Source: Buddleja alternifolia (taxonomy: Eukaryota > Streptophyta > Magnoliopsida > Lamiales > Scrophulariaceae). From it: DNA of 64,000 nucleotides. The notes beneath the pieces are model-generated. The model ran no database searches. It was not told the origin of the DNA and saw nothing but the letters and a program-made list of their open reading frames with translations. The DNA lies in assembly GCA_019426215.1 (NCBI GenBank), contig CM033403.1, positions 35,102,754 to 35,166,753 on the forward strand. The letters are read 5' to 3'. The translations under genes were made by a program, and so were the position numbers. This document shows positions 44,851 through 57,277 of this stretch, one piece after another; position 1 is the first letter of the stretch, and each line of letters starts with the position of its first letter.

Positions 44851-47800
44851 ATGGCAGATCCTGCTAGTTATGGCAACCCTGACCGTGAATTTGATCAGGT
44901 ATCCATCATTTCTCTCTAATTATAAGTTGAAAATTTTGCGAAATAGTTATAGTTTTGCGAAATAAATGTTGTTTTTGAAGGCCTAGAATCCTATTGTCTA
45001 TATAATTTATACGGAGAATTGCAATATTAGTCTTGTTCAGTGTGTTTACAACTTGCAAATTTGTTTCATATGATGCAATTGTTTGTAGTTTTTGTCTCTG
45101 GAATTTCATGCGTGAAATGCATGCATCGTTAAGTTTATTATTGATCACGTGTTTTGCACGTGGAAAAGCTAACAGTTTTCATCCATTTTTTAATGGTTTG
45201 GCCTAAAAATGCAAAAAATCATTCCACGGGACTAATTTTACTGGAACTAAAATTGCATTAGGGATTGCATTTATTCAAAAATCTACTCATTTATCCCTAT
45301 TAATAGGTTTGCTTTTCTTGATTTAAGACATGAACGAAGCTAGAATTCTCGGTCTTGAGGGGTGGATAGATATTTTTCTCGTATTGAATGACAATTCGGG
45401 AATTTGGAGGGCGCGGTATTCTGAATTTCTCGTAGTTTACTTTAGAAACTTGAGATTATAGACGAGTGAGGGGCTAGTACTATTACCGCTATAATTCTTC
45501 ATGATATTCTAACAATATATGCAAGATTTTGGTTCAGCACCTTCTTTTTATCTCATCAGAGAAATTTTATTTGTTTGCTGAAGGCACTCATTGCTTTGAA
45601 GAAAGGAACACAGTTAATCAAGTACAGCAGAAAAGGGAAACCGAAGTTTCGTACATTCAGACTTTCTCCAGTAAGCAAACTATCTATACTGTTGAATATT
45701 GATGGAACTATAACCTGAAACATATAGATTAACAGGATTTTTTGTGATGTTTCCAGGACGAAACAACATTAATCTGGTACTCGCATGGAGCCGAAAGGCA
45801 TTTGACGTTATCTTCTGTTACACGGATTATTCCTGGACAGCGAACTGTGAGTTAGCAAAAAATATCTTTCAGATGGACTATATTTATTATAAATATAACT
45901 TGCTTTGGGTACAATACTACCCGAATCTACATTCGAACCATCAGAAGAATAAACCGATTATTAACTGAGAATAAATTTTGCGCTTTGTCCTGTGTATAAA
46001 CAGCCCGTTTTTAGAAGATATTTGCGACCGGAGAAGGAGTATCTATCGTTCTCGCTGATATATAATAACGGTGAAAGATCTCTTGATCTGGTCAGTATTT
46101 AAATTTCCAACTGTTGTAATTGACATAAATGCAAGTTTTCGTCTCTAATTGCATCATTTTCCACCTTTTGTAGATCTGCAAAGACAAAGCTGAATCTGAG
46201 ATCTGGCTTGCTGGCCTTAAGGCTTTAACATCAACTGGTCAAGCGCGTAGTAGACGTACTAGAAGTGACATTTATGATGTGAGTTTCACTTAAATCTCTT
46301 ATCCTCATAGTAATAATTTACATTTAGGCCAAATACGTAGGGTGGTCCCTCAAATCTTATTTCCGTCTCACTTTAATCCTTCAAGTCTAAAATGTGCTTT
46401 GTTGGTCCCTCAATTTATAAACCGTCTGACTGCAGTTCCTGAGATCAAAATTTCGTTAGGAATGGACGTAATATTCCCTCATTTAGATGGAATACTTCTA
46501 CATGCAAGGGTAAAATCTGAAAAACAATATCATTTTCCTTCAATTTAATGGAATTGTCACCTCACTCCTCAGGAAAAAAATTGAGATGGTTTTGAGAGTT
46601 GTGGGACCAACGGGGCATTTTAGACTTGAGGGACAGCCGTGAAACAAAAGTAATATGTATCAGAGATATTTGGCAATGTATTTTAATCTATATATTACAT
46701 ATGAAGTTTCTATTATTCTACTCTAGTGATCATCTAATTCACATATGTGTTTTCAGTTACATGGTGGGAGTGATATCTCTCAAGATAATCGCCAATTCGG
46801 ATCAACACTAGAATTCGCATCAAGCGTTCCCCGAAGTAGAGCATCCGCCGATTTCACTAGTAACTTCAATAGTTCAAGCTCACATGCAGGGACTGAATGT
46901 GCAAACATGCAACTAAGAACAAGTGGTGCAGATGGTTTTCGAATCAGTGTCTCGAGTACCCCTAGTTGTTCTAGTCAGGGTTCTGGACCAGACGACATAG
47001 AATCACTCGGTGATGTTTATCTCTGGGGTGAGGTTTGGTCTGATGGAGTTGCAACAGACGCAACAGGGAATCCAATTCCAATAAACGTCGACGTACTCAC
47101 TCCTAAACTATTGGAAACAAATGTAGTTCTTGACGTGCATCAAATAGGTTGCGGAGTCCGCCACGCTGCTCTCGTGACACGGCAAGGCGAGGTTTTCACT
47201 TGGGGGGAGGAGTCGGGGGGTAGATTAGGACACGGGATTGAAAAAGACTTCAGTCGTCCTCGACTAGTTGATTTTTTAGCTGTTACGAATATTGATTTTG
47301 TTGCGTGTGGTGAGTTTCACACGTGCGCGTTGTCTACGTCTGGCGATTTGTACACGTGGGGCGACGGGACCCACAATGCGGGACTTCTAGGCCACGGCAA
47401 TGACGTTAGCCATTGGATACCGAAACGGGTTTCCGGGCCCTTAGAAGGGTTACAAGTTTTGTCAATTGCATGTGGGACTTGGCATTCAGCATTAGCAACT
47501 TCTAGTGGGAAATTGTTTACATTTGGCGATGGAATGTTCGGAGCTCTAGGTCACGGAAACCGTGAGAGTGTTCAATATCCAAAAGAGATTGAATCATTGA
47601 GTGGATTAAAAGCTATTGCTGTTTCATGTGGAGTATGGCATACCGCTGCTATAATAGAAGTCACAAATCAATCTGGTGCAAATGCTTGCTCGAGAAAGCT
47701 ATTCACATGGGGCGATGGTGATAAAAATCGACTCGGACATGGCAATAAGGAGACCTATCTTCTCCCGACGTGTGTATCCGCCCTTATCGATTACAACATC

Positions 47801-50581
47801 CATCAGATAGCATGTGGGCATAATATAACCGTAGCCCTCACGACATCCGGGCACGTCTTCACTATGGGAAGCAACACGTATGGACAACTTGGTTGCCCGC
47901 AGTCCAACGGGAAGTCCCCTAGTTTAGTACAAGATAGACTCGTGGGCGAATTCGTCGAGCAAATCACATGCGGAGCCCACCACGTCGCGGTCCTCACTAC
48001 GCGTAGCGAAGTTTACACGTGGGGCAGAGGAGCTAATGGGAGATTAGGACACGGAGACGTTGAAGAACGAAATGTCCCTACGTTGGTCGAAGCTCTTAAA
48101 GATAGGCACGTGAGAAATCTCGCCTGCGGGTCAAACTACACAGCGTGTATATGCATCCACAAGTGGGTTTCTGGGGCGGATCAATCAGTTTGCACGGGTT
48201 GTAGACAAGCATTTGGTTTTACACGAAAACGACACAACTGTTATAACTGTGGGATGGTGCATTGCCATGCTTGTAGTTCAAAAAAGGCTTTAAAAGCGGC
48301 TCTTGCACCGACACCTGGAAAACCTCATCGGGTCTGTGATTCTTGCTATACGAAACTAAAAAAGACAGCTGATGTTGGTAATGTGTTGACTTGCAGTAGA
48401 AGAGCGTCTGGTCATCGTCGGTCAATGGAATTCAGTATTAGGCCAGACAGGGGAGAGATGAGAACTTCCAGAGTTTTGCTCTCCCCTACAGTTGAACCGG
48501 TCAAGTACCTTGAAGTTAAGTCTGGAAAACAATCTGATGATAACTATTCTATCGTTCGCGCTTCGCAAGTTCCGTCTCTTTTACAGTTAAAGGATATTAA
48601 TTTCCCAAGTTCACTTAGTGCCCTTCAATATGCTTTAAAGCCTGTTATCACATCAGCAGCTCAGCCATATCAGCCTCAGCCCCAACCACAGTCCAACTCA
48701 AGGCCTGTTTCACCGTACTCGAGAAGGCCTAGTCCTCCACGTTCTGCTGCTCCAGTTTTCTCGAGGGGCGTTATTGATACTTTAAAGAAGACTAATGATG
48801 TTTTAACTCAAGAAATTTCCGAATTGCGTGGCCAAGTATGAATTTTATCCCATTTATGAGTTGAATCTGAAATGAGATATTTTTTTTGCAGCTTCCTATT
48901 GCAAGGCATGGATTGATCATGACAAACAGTTTATAATTCATCCTTTGAAAAATCCCGTCAATCGGACACATGTCACTCATCCGTGCCTTGCAATAGGAGA
49001 TGCAATAGAAGATCTCGCCTGGTTGAATCTTATACTTCTTTTTTTCTTTTAAGTTGTTTAATTTTTGTTATTTTGATAGGTTAAGAGTTTGAAACAAAAA
49101 AGTGTAGCCCAAGATTTAGAAATTGAGAAGTTGAAGAAAACTGCTCAAGAAGCTAATTCACTAGCTGTTAACAGATCTTCCAAGTGTATTAGAGCAGCAC
49201 GAGCCGCCAAGACCATCACGGATCAAGTAATTCAATCGTGCATTTTCCTCGTCAACAATTTTCGCAGTGTTTCACTTTTTTTACGATCATACAATGTTTT
49301 ACTCAAATATTTTCGATACATCACATATGTTTTCATTCTTAATTACTATAAACCATTTCTCATTCTTCCTTTTATTTTCCAGTTTACAGAAAAGTTGCCT
49401 CCTGAGATATTGGAGAGTGAATCTTTTAAATCCATGCATGCTCAAGTTGAATCTTTTCTGGATACGGTCGGGGCTCAAGACCACGAAGATAATTCAGATA
49501 GAATGGCATTAGTTAGTGAATCAAATAGCAGGGAAGATAACAGAACTGAGGATCACGAAACGCCTCAGAATGTCGAAGGAACTCCGGGAGAAACCAATGG
49601 AGCATCCACTTCTCATACAACAGGTATAAATCAATCAAGCACAGAAAACGGCCCCGAGACACCTGATTCCGTTGGTGATGGACGTACGAAAGTTATAGAA
49701 CAATTTGAACCGGGCGTTTATGTAACACTCTATCAACTTGCAAATGGTACCAAGATCTTCGAGAGGGTTAGATTCAGGTATGTCATAGAATCTCTCTTTC
49801 TGTTCTATTATTCTGAAATAAGAATATTGCAGTATTAGTCTCATATGATACGCTCTCTTGCAATTTTAGCTCCATGTTTCCAAAGTTGCATCCATATCAC
49901 ATAGGATCTATTGTTTTTCTATTTTGTATATTTAGTCTCTAGCATTAAAACGGACAGAAACCTTAGTCTGGTCACGTGCCTAGCCCGTGACTACTATTTT
50001 CATAGATTTGTTGGATATAAAAATTTCTTTTAGGGCGTTTTATTGAATTTTCTTTATGTTCTAAAGTTTGATTTATTTATTTTTGCAAGTTTTGTAAGAA
50101 CCAATAGATATCTATGCAATTTATCCAATTCATACTAAACCCTTAATGGCGTGTGCATGCCACACGTGAAATTTCATCTATTTTTAATGGACGGGAACAA
50201 AATTCCAAAATGAAGAGCCCGATTGGGCAACTATTTTTGTAATTTTGAAAACAATGGACCTAAAATCGCAGTGGTCCCATAATACGGACCAATATTTCAA
50301 TTTTTCAAAGTTTTAAAACTACGAGGAAAATTTGGCAAACCGTTTCTTGATAAGAAAAACATATTGGTTAACATTTTACATGTTAATAATGCTACAGCAA
50401 GAAAAGATTTGAGGCGCAGCAGGCGGAAGAATGGTGGAGGGAAAACAAAGATAGAGTATTTAAAAAGTACAGTCCAGCACAAAGAGGCAGCGCATCAGCG
50501 GAAGCATCCTCATCTCAGCCACCACCGGAGGAAGGAAACCAGACAATCCCGGAAAGTGATGAGGCGGCGCAGCCTTCGTAG
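44851..50581 (+). CDS. PH-RCC1-FYVE-BRX domain protein (PRAF family)
   Basis: A peripheral membrane regulator that binds phosphoinositides. Family members act with RCC1 repeats as putative small-GTPase exchange or scaffold modules. Exons: 44851-44898, 45584-45670, 45757-45846, 46004-46090, 46174-46278, 46757-48835, 49080-49226, 49383-49777 and 50398-50581. These total 3222 bases, or 1073 residues. Order: PH domain (about 15-137, with [21 protein letters not shown] and [18 protein letters not shown]); seven RCC1 blades (about 223-605, repeated GHG and C-G-xxH); FYVE zinc finger (about 608-672, [21 protein letters not shown], paired CxxC); a P/Q/R linker; a coiled coil (about 810-875); and a C-terminal BRX box ([28 protein letters not shown]).

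All junctions keep frame. Introns 5 and 6 hold foldback repeats. Part of its promoter is duplicated at 37.8 kb. Confidence 0.93.
46320..46660. repeat. Foldback repeat in PRAF intron 5
   Basis: The left arm (46381-46413, tcaagtctaaaatgtgctttgttggtccc) and right arm (46600-46640, gggaccaacggggcattttagacttga) are inverted copies. This is the common ggtccc-type MITE pattern. Confidence 0.65.
48893..49012. repeat. Foldback repeat in PRAF intron 6
   Basis: cctattgcaaggcatgg (48895-48911) pairs with ccgtgccttgcaatagg (48981-48997), with one mismatch. The tail gatgcaatagaagatctcg resembles the ctattg repeats at 30.7-31.0 kb. Confidence 0.65.
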
Positions 50582-52209
50582 GATACGACTTTGTTAAATT
50601 AGACTGGATATATAAGGAGTAATTAGCTAGATAGGTAGGTCTAATAACCTGCATTCAGAATTGTGAATCTCAGAGATTGTATTTATTTATTTTGTATTTG
50701 GTATCTCAAGTATTAGAGTTTTCCCTGATGTTGTTGTAATCTTTTGGTTCCAGATTAATATTGATTTCTTGTGAGTTGATTCAATGCTTGGAATCTATTG
50801 AGTGCATAATACATTATGTAGTCATCTTTGAGGTTTTGTTACTGCACATTTTGTGGACCAATAAACTTTGCGAAATGGCTCCAAAACGATCCCGAGACAA
50901 TCACAACGCAACGTTTATAGTGAATTCTTCGTAAGTCTCATTACATTGATGGTTGTGATTGTTTATAATGAATTCTTAGTTTAGTACTATAGCTTTATAA
51001 CATATGTATTTAAGTTGCGAAAACCTGAAAAAAAAATTTGATTTTCCATACACATTATGAACTTCACTAATTAAGATACTTCGCATTATTGAATTGAATT
51101 GTTTAATACAAAGTCTGCATTATATTGTGAATGGATAACACTTCATTTCAATTATTTGAAACTTATAAATTGTACAAAATCATCCATAAGTGGTGATTGA
51201 ATCTTTTAATAATTGAAGATATAAGCTTCAAAAATTTACAATTTTTTTTTTTTTCAAATAGTTGTGTAAATTGTGTATAATCATAAATGAAACACTGTAA
51301 TGAGAAAATGTGTTATTTTTTTTATGTTCTAATATATCTTAAAGTCGTAAGCCCAAAATAATGCAGAAGGCCCATAATCAAAGGGTCGATTTTGATTTAT
51401 TATGGGAAAAAATCATGTGGTAGGTTTAGTTCAGTATATCGAAAACATATTGGTCTAATGGTATCTACCTCCCACTTTATGTTACAAGTCATGAGTTCAA
51501 ATCCAAGCTGCCACAAGTTGTGGCTCTTCCTTCCTTTATGGAGTTAGATAGAGTCTTTATGGCTCAAAATTATAATTTTCAAACCGAGTTTTATCGGGTT
51601 AGATATTTAAAATATCCCCTTCGCCTTAATTTAAAAAAATATTTAGTTCAATACTTTTGACATTCATTATAATTTATACTTTTTTTATCAATAGTAGAAA
51701 TACTCTCTCTCTCATAAATATAAGCAAATGCCGAACCACGTAAATCCTCGTGTTTTTAGTCTTTATTCTTGAATTGTCCCAACATTTTTTTTTTTAAAAT
51801 AACAAATTCATGTACAAGTACTATATGCATATAAAGACAATTTATTTTTCTAGGAAAAAGTCGTAAAAATTTATTAATTTTGCATCTCAAGTTGTACAAA
51901 GCCGCGTTTACATCACTTTCACATGGATGAAACGTCACCGTTTCGGAAAAATCCAATTAAATATAGATCATAAATAGCGGTAGACTAGAGTTAGCTCGTC
52001 TACTATAATTTATTTATCTTCTTTATTAAGCAACCATCGAAATTTCCATCTATTTGCATTTTTGACCCCACAATTCAGATTTCTTTTTTAGGGTTTCGAG
52101 GAACGATTTTCCTAATATTACTCCACAATTCACATTTTTTTTTCGTTTTCGGGAAGTATTATTTACGATCAATTTTACAATTTTTTGTTGTTGAAATTTT
52201 GTGGGGGAA
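50582..52209. other. PRAF 3' region, spacer and XBAT leader
   Basis: The PRAF 3'UTR probably ends at about 50760-50800. The rest is AT-rich apart from a SINE (51434-51641). The T-rich leader of the XBAT gene begins at about 52030. No other gene is supported. Confidence 0.5.
51434..51641 (+). mobile_element. tRNA-derived SINE, second copy
   Basis: The A box is ttggtctaatggtatct and the B box gagttcaaatcca. The body (ctttatggagttagata, atggctcaaaattat, gggttagatattta) matches the 6268-6483 element. 9-bp flanking repeats tttagttca lie at 51425-51433 and 51642-51650. The tail is A-rich. Confidence 0.78.
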
Positions 52210-52330
52210 ATGGGGATGCAGCAATCGAAAGACGAATTGTTGTATCAGCAAGTGAATTCTGGAAAAATTGATGGAATCAAATCTCTCCGAAGTGAAGGAG
52301 CTGGCCTTGAGGTATCGCATCATGAATTCT

Positions 52331-52375
<45 letters not shown>

Positions 52376-55300
52376 GTATGTTTTATGTATGTATACCTGC
52401 ATGTTGTTTAGGTTTTCTGTTGTAAGAACTTATGAGAGAAATTTTTATTTATGGTTCCTACGGATTTCGCCTATTTCAGATTTAGTCCCGTTGTAATTTC
52501 AATTGCACTTTTGGTCCCCCGGTAAAAGAAATGGATGGATAAAGGCGAGTATCATACGCTTGCCGTTATCTCAGAAAGTAGAAAAAATGGCGCGTGTATA
52601 GCACTCAGCCTTTTTTTCATCCAGTTTTTGGCGGATGAGTCGAAATGTGCAACTGAAATTTTAATGCAACTAAATCTGAAATGCGCAAAGTTCTATAGGA
52701 CTGATTTGTTAATTTATGCGCATCTTCTTGTTTTACAATATGTGGTACCAAAAGGAAATTCTTAGACTGGATGTATTGAGACACACTGTGGATTTGTATT
52801 ATTGGAATAGTGTTTATAATAGTAATTAGGTGTCATTGCTTTTTATCTGTTTGAATATCTGTGCAGCATAAGCATAAATGCTGTAAATATTTCCAGCTGT
52901 ATGTATTGGAAATGTATATAGTTTTTGTATGCTTGTTTCGTGTTGGTGTATATTTAACTATAAACCGATCCTTCTAAGAATGCAAGCTTAATATGTATTG
53001 AGGGCATTAATTAGATTATTACATTATCATGTAGAACAGCTAGTCGTCAGATGGACCGATGTTATATCTGCGTGTATAATAACATTCACTCTTTGAACTT
53101 ATATATGTGTTTTGAAATGATGGCTGTGGTGGCAGTGGGTTGATAGAGAAGGGAAGACTCCACTGATTGTAGCTTGTATGAATCCAGAGCTTCATAATGT
53201 AGCAAAAACTTTGATTGAGTTGGGTGCCAATGTCAATGCTTACCGTCCAGGTATATTCCTTTGCACCTACAATATCTAATGTTTGATATTCTATTGATTC
53301 TTCGTTTTCATAGTATGTTTGCTTTTTTTCTCTGGTGGTTTTTCTATATTACTCTTTATAAGTTGAAATTTTGTTTCTTAAGGTCGCCAAGCTGGAACGC
53401 CTTTACATCATGCTGCAAAAAGAGGCCTTGAGCAGACTGTGAAGTTGCTTCTTTCACATGGAGGTGTGTGTACACTGCTGTGATTTAATATACATTCGAG
53501 TTGCAAAAGCTATGAAGCTCTTCTTCTCTGTTCCAATTAATTTTTTTCAATTGTCTGTTTTGGTTGGAAATTTCAGCAAATGCACTAGTCATGAATGATG
53601 ATTGTCAAACCCCTCTTGACGTTGCTAGAGCTAAAGGATTCAGTAATGTTGTCCGAGCAATTGAGGTACCCATGTCCGGTTGCTTACAATGTTAGTGCTA
53701 TTCGTCTAATTCATTTAAGGTCAATTTTGATATTTTCTGTTATGATTCTCAGGCGCACTTGTGCTTATTCTCTGGTTGGCTGCGTGAACTTTATGGGCCA
53801 GGCTTTCTGGAACTTCTTGCGCCTCAATTGCTTTCGAGAAAAGTGTGGGTACTATAACCATATTAATATCTGAAAAATATGCATTGCTGGATCCTTAAAT
53901 AACATGTTTTGGAAATTTGTTTATTCTAGAACTCGTGACTTATCAACACCCACTTCCTTCACGTGGCGTGCTATTATATTTGGTTGATATGTTCGATTCA
54001 TTGATTTTGTCACCAAGACAAAATCGACCCTCGTTTACTTGTTTTTCCCTTCTCCTAATGTTGTTATGTTTTGTGATTTCTCCCTGTATTAGATGGATTA
54101 ATTTTCACAATAATATTAATGTCTTTCTCTAATATCTATGCAGATGGGTAGTTGTTTTGCCTTGTGGATCTCGCAATCTTAGAAACCCTTTCAAGTTGGA
54201 GCTAGCGATATACGCTGGTGCACAGGTACCATCAACCCTTCTTTTGAGGAGGTTTCTCATCATATAGAAAAGGGCAATTTACATAGACACTCCATGCATG
54301 AGACCTAATTACGAAAAACCCAAGGTTTGAAAAATTATCATAACTTTCCCTGTCAGTATAAAGCACATTACAATTTCAACCATTGTTAAGAATAGATAGC
54401 AATTCCACCCCTGTTTTTCGAAAAGCATTGTCAGGATCTAACAGTGGTGTCTAAACCTTAGGGGCTCATCGTAATTACTAAATAAGTGAGGGGGTGTGCA
54501 TGTGCATATCCAAATAGTAAAATACTTTGTTAAAAGTTAAAGTTCTTCATGTTTGTCTATGATTGAACTGTATTTACATATCCAAGAAGGTCATGTGTTA
54601 CTTGTGTTGATTTTGATCAGGATGCCCAACCACGCACGATTGTTCCACTGTGGAAGGCAAATCTGGACGAACCAAATTTTAACCAGCCTGATCCAGCTGC
54701 AATCATATCTGATGTTTCAAGAAGTAAACCTCTCAACTTCATTATTCGTTCTATTATGTATATACTAGAAAAAGGTGATCATTTTTTATTTTATGCATAG
54801 TCCCAAGACGCTGGAGGAGAAGGCGAGCCATTAAGTCCTCCCAGGAGGCAAGGCGTAAGTATATTGAATTCTAAACCCCGCTAAAACCAAAGGACCGTGG
54901 AGTTTTTGTATGTTCATGATAACTTTGCCACTTTTTTAAGTGGCCAGATGAGAGGAGAAATGATAATAGTAATGTGCTCGATGATTTGTGCTCGACATTT
55001 CTGTAATTGAACGCGACTCATTTTAGTTTTCTGGCTTTGCAGGCACACGGATTAAACTTGCACCTCTTAACGCAAGTGAGAAACATCAATTGCAGAGGTT
55101 TTGCAATGCGTGCAAAGGAATTCCTCAGGTCGAACATATTTTCCTAATTTAGTTTTGTAGTTGCAATTTTGAAGGTTATCCAGAGTTACCTAATAATGGC
55201 TATTTCATGTCTTCTCTGTCATCTATATTTTGTTTTATATGTTAATTGATGAGAAACTAAATTAATTGATGCTGCTACATCATACATCTCTTCTTGAGGC

Positions 55301-55932
55301 TTTAAGAAATAATTTTTTGGAAAAAACAGGCGATACATCCATTAGTTCCTTTATACAACCGAGTAGTCCCTACTGCTCCACCAAATGTGCCACAAACTTC
55401 AGAAAACGAAGGGCTATCAATGGCAATTAATTCTTCCATTCAGTCTACCTCACATGAAACCCCACAACACACAGATTCTTCCATAGGATCTGCATCCACA
55501 AGTTCAGCCAGCGAAGAGAGCTATATTAGTGGACCCTCCACTAGCCACAATCCAAACGGGAAAAAATGTGAGGTCGAGGAAGCTAGTTCAGCTGGCAATC
55601 CAGCTCAGCACTTGCAATATCCCGTCTCTACTCCATCTGCTCCTCTTGTTGATGTAGCAACAGATGACGGTCCAATTAATTATCCATCAATTGACACGAG
55701 CGCTGTTGACTTCTCTTCTCCAACTCTAAATGTGATAACCGATGAAATGAAAGAAGATATTTCTGGTTCGTCCTGTACAATATGCTTGGATGCTCCACTC
55801 GAGGGGGCTTGCGTTCCTTGTGGGCATATGGCAGGGTGTATGTCTTGTTTGAATGAAATTAAGGCGAAGAAGTGGGGTTGCCCTGTATGTCGAACCAAGA
55901 TCGATCAGATCATTCGGATTTATGCTGTTTAG
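52210..55932 (+). CDS. XBAT35: Ankyrin-repeat RING E3 ubiquitin ligase, XBAT35-like
   Basis: A RING-type E3 ligase with N-terminal ankyrin repeats; XBAT35 acts in ethylene responses and stress-related turnover. Exons: 52210-52311, 53136-53250, 53383-53463, 53577-53665, 53753-53844, 54144-54225, 54621-54723, 54801-54854, 55043-55128 and 55330-55932. These total 1407 bases, or 468 residues. The N-terminus MGMQQSKDELLYQQV is close to the MGQQQSKGELLYQQV-type start of the family. Ankyrin repeats cover about 35-130 (GKTPLIVACMN, GTPLHHAAKRGLEQTVKLLLSHG). A C3HC4 RING lies at about 417-457 (CTICLDAP, CGHMAGCMSC, CPVC).

Exon 8 (54 bases) encodes the basic PRRWRRRRAIK signal and can be skipped in frame. 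The ATG at 52210 is preferred over GTG at 52201. Donor 9 (GTCGAA) is weak. Confidence 0.94.
52468..52700. repeat. Foldback repeat in XBAT intron 1
   Basis: cagatttagtcccgttgtaa..tttcaattgcac (about 52480-52510) pairs with gtgcaactgaaatttt..caactaaatctg (about 52648-52680). An AT/TATG microsatellite lies just upstream at 52336-52390. Confidence 0.6.
54272..54511. mobile_element. MITE in XBAT intron 6, family 5 copy 3
   Basis: It starts gggcaatttacatagacactcc and ends gtgagggggtgtgcatgtgc. The interior has acaatttcaaccattg and cacccctgtttttcga, which matches the CRY2 intron 3 copy. Confidence 0.7.
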
Positions 55933-56400
55933 CTTCAGATGCAGAGGCTATTGCTGGTGAGTTTCCTAATCTAGCATGAACCGTTCGTGTAACAAAATAT
56001 AGAGTATATTTCGTAGGCAGTGCTGCATAAGACCCTAACCTAATATGAACATCCTTTGACCGTTATCTCCTCAAAAGCAGACTACAATTTCACCCTCCGT
56101 GTTTTGGAATTGACAGAATCTGACAATGGATTTCCTAGTAAATTTGCATATCCCAGGAGACTTGTGGTAATTACACAATAAGTGAGGGAGTGTGCATGTA
56201 ATAATCCTTAAAATAATCTCATCATTTTTTTCTGCAGATGGTAATTATATCTCATGCCGGAGCAGATGACAAGCTGCAGCAGGGGGTATATATGAGACCC
56301 AGAAAATGGAAATTGTGTGAAGGTATTTTAATTTTGTTGATGTTTTGCTTGGATGAAATGAACTTGTAATTAGTAATGAGTTTAAATCAATGTAAATTAT
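55933..56400 (+). other. XBAT 3'UTR with an intron
   Basis: A donor ttgctg|gtgagt at 55957 and an acceptor tttctgcag ending at 56237 frame an intron 24 bases after the stop. It contains family 5 MITE copy 4 (about 55995-56208, ending gtgagggagtgtgcatgtaa). The final 3'UTR exon runs to about 56400. Confidence 0.55.
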
Positions 56401-57091
56401 TATTAATAATTATAAAGCCTCTGTAGAGGCAATGTTGAAACTCTTATTGAGAGGTATAATACGTTTTGCATATTCTCGTCTTTCGTAATGCTACTGAATG
56501 GGTGGTTCTGTAAATATACTTATATCTTAGAATATTGAAAAGATTATCTGTATATAAATTTAGTTTTTTTTTTTTTTGGTTAAATTTTTTTTTTTTAATT
56601 TCACATTTCTAGTTAAATTGTTACATATTAAAAGTTTGTTATTAATTGATTTCTTTTCGCTTCATTATCCAAGTTGTGGATTTATTGTCGGGGTAAAAGA
56701 ATAGTGATTGATTATAGAATTTTGGAAGGAAAAACAGAAGTTTCTTAATTGTTATTATTATAAAATAAATTTAGGAAAAGACAGCATAAATTTATTGAAA
56801 GGGGTAATTTGGTGGTGAGTGGTTCTAAAAGTAAATCTCTTTTTATGTATGGAAGTTAACTTCTTATGCTTGAATCTTTTGATAGGGCATTGATTCCATT
56901 ATGAATTTAACCGTACTACTTTTTCATATTTTAATTTAACCTTGTCACATCTTGTTTACCACTTCTCATATATATATAATATAAATATACTAGTAATGGT
57001 ATTGGATTAATGATTTGATCGAATCAAAAATCTTATATTGAATTCGAGTCTCAATAAGTTTTGGGTATGCGATTACGGTTTGGATAAACTA
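56401..57091. other. AT-rich spacer
   Basis: Poly-T tracts (56563-56597) and AT repeats only. No gene recognised. Confidence 0.5.
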
Positions 57092-57277
57092 TTTCTCTAC
57101 CCCTTCTTACCCTGAAAAGCAAGGGTACTTTACGTTCTTGAACAGATAATCATCTTTCGGCTAACCTAGCTTGCTCTGTCCCTCGGGACCAACAAGGGGT
57201 AGTACACAAATATTCATCTGTTGTCCATCGACTATGCTTTTAGGCCTGATCTTATCTTAGGCCTTGACTCACCCTTG
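57092..57277 (-). pseudogene. Nuclear plastid DNA insert (23S rRNA fragment)
   Basis: The minus strand reads like plastid 23S rRNA: gggtgagtca..gcctaagat, gcatagtcgatggacaacag, tactaccccttgttggtccc, gctaggttagccgaaagatg and gcttttcagggtaagaag. Compared with the plastid sequence as I know it, the differences are mostly C-to-T and G-to-A changes, plus a small insertion in the aagataagat stretch. The edges are approximate. It is not a working rRNA. Confidence 0.85.

Noticed and set aside
52201..52209. GTG start for the XBAT gene
   Set aside because: Eukaryotic initiation favours the ATG at 52210, which gives the conserved MGxQQSK start.
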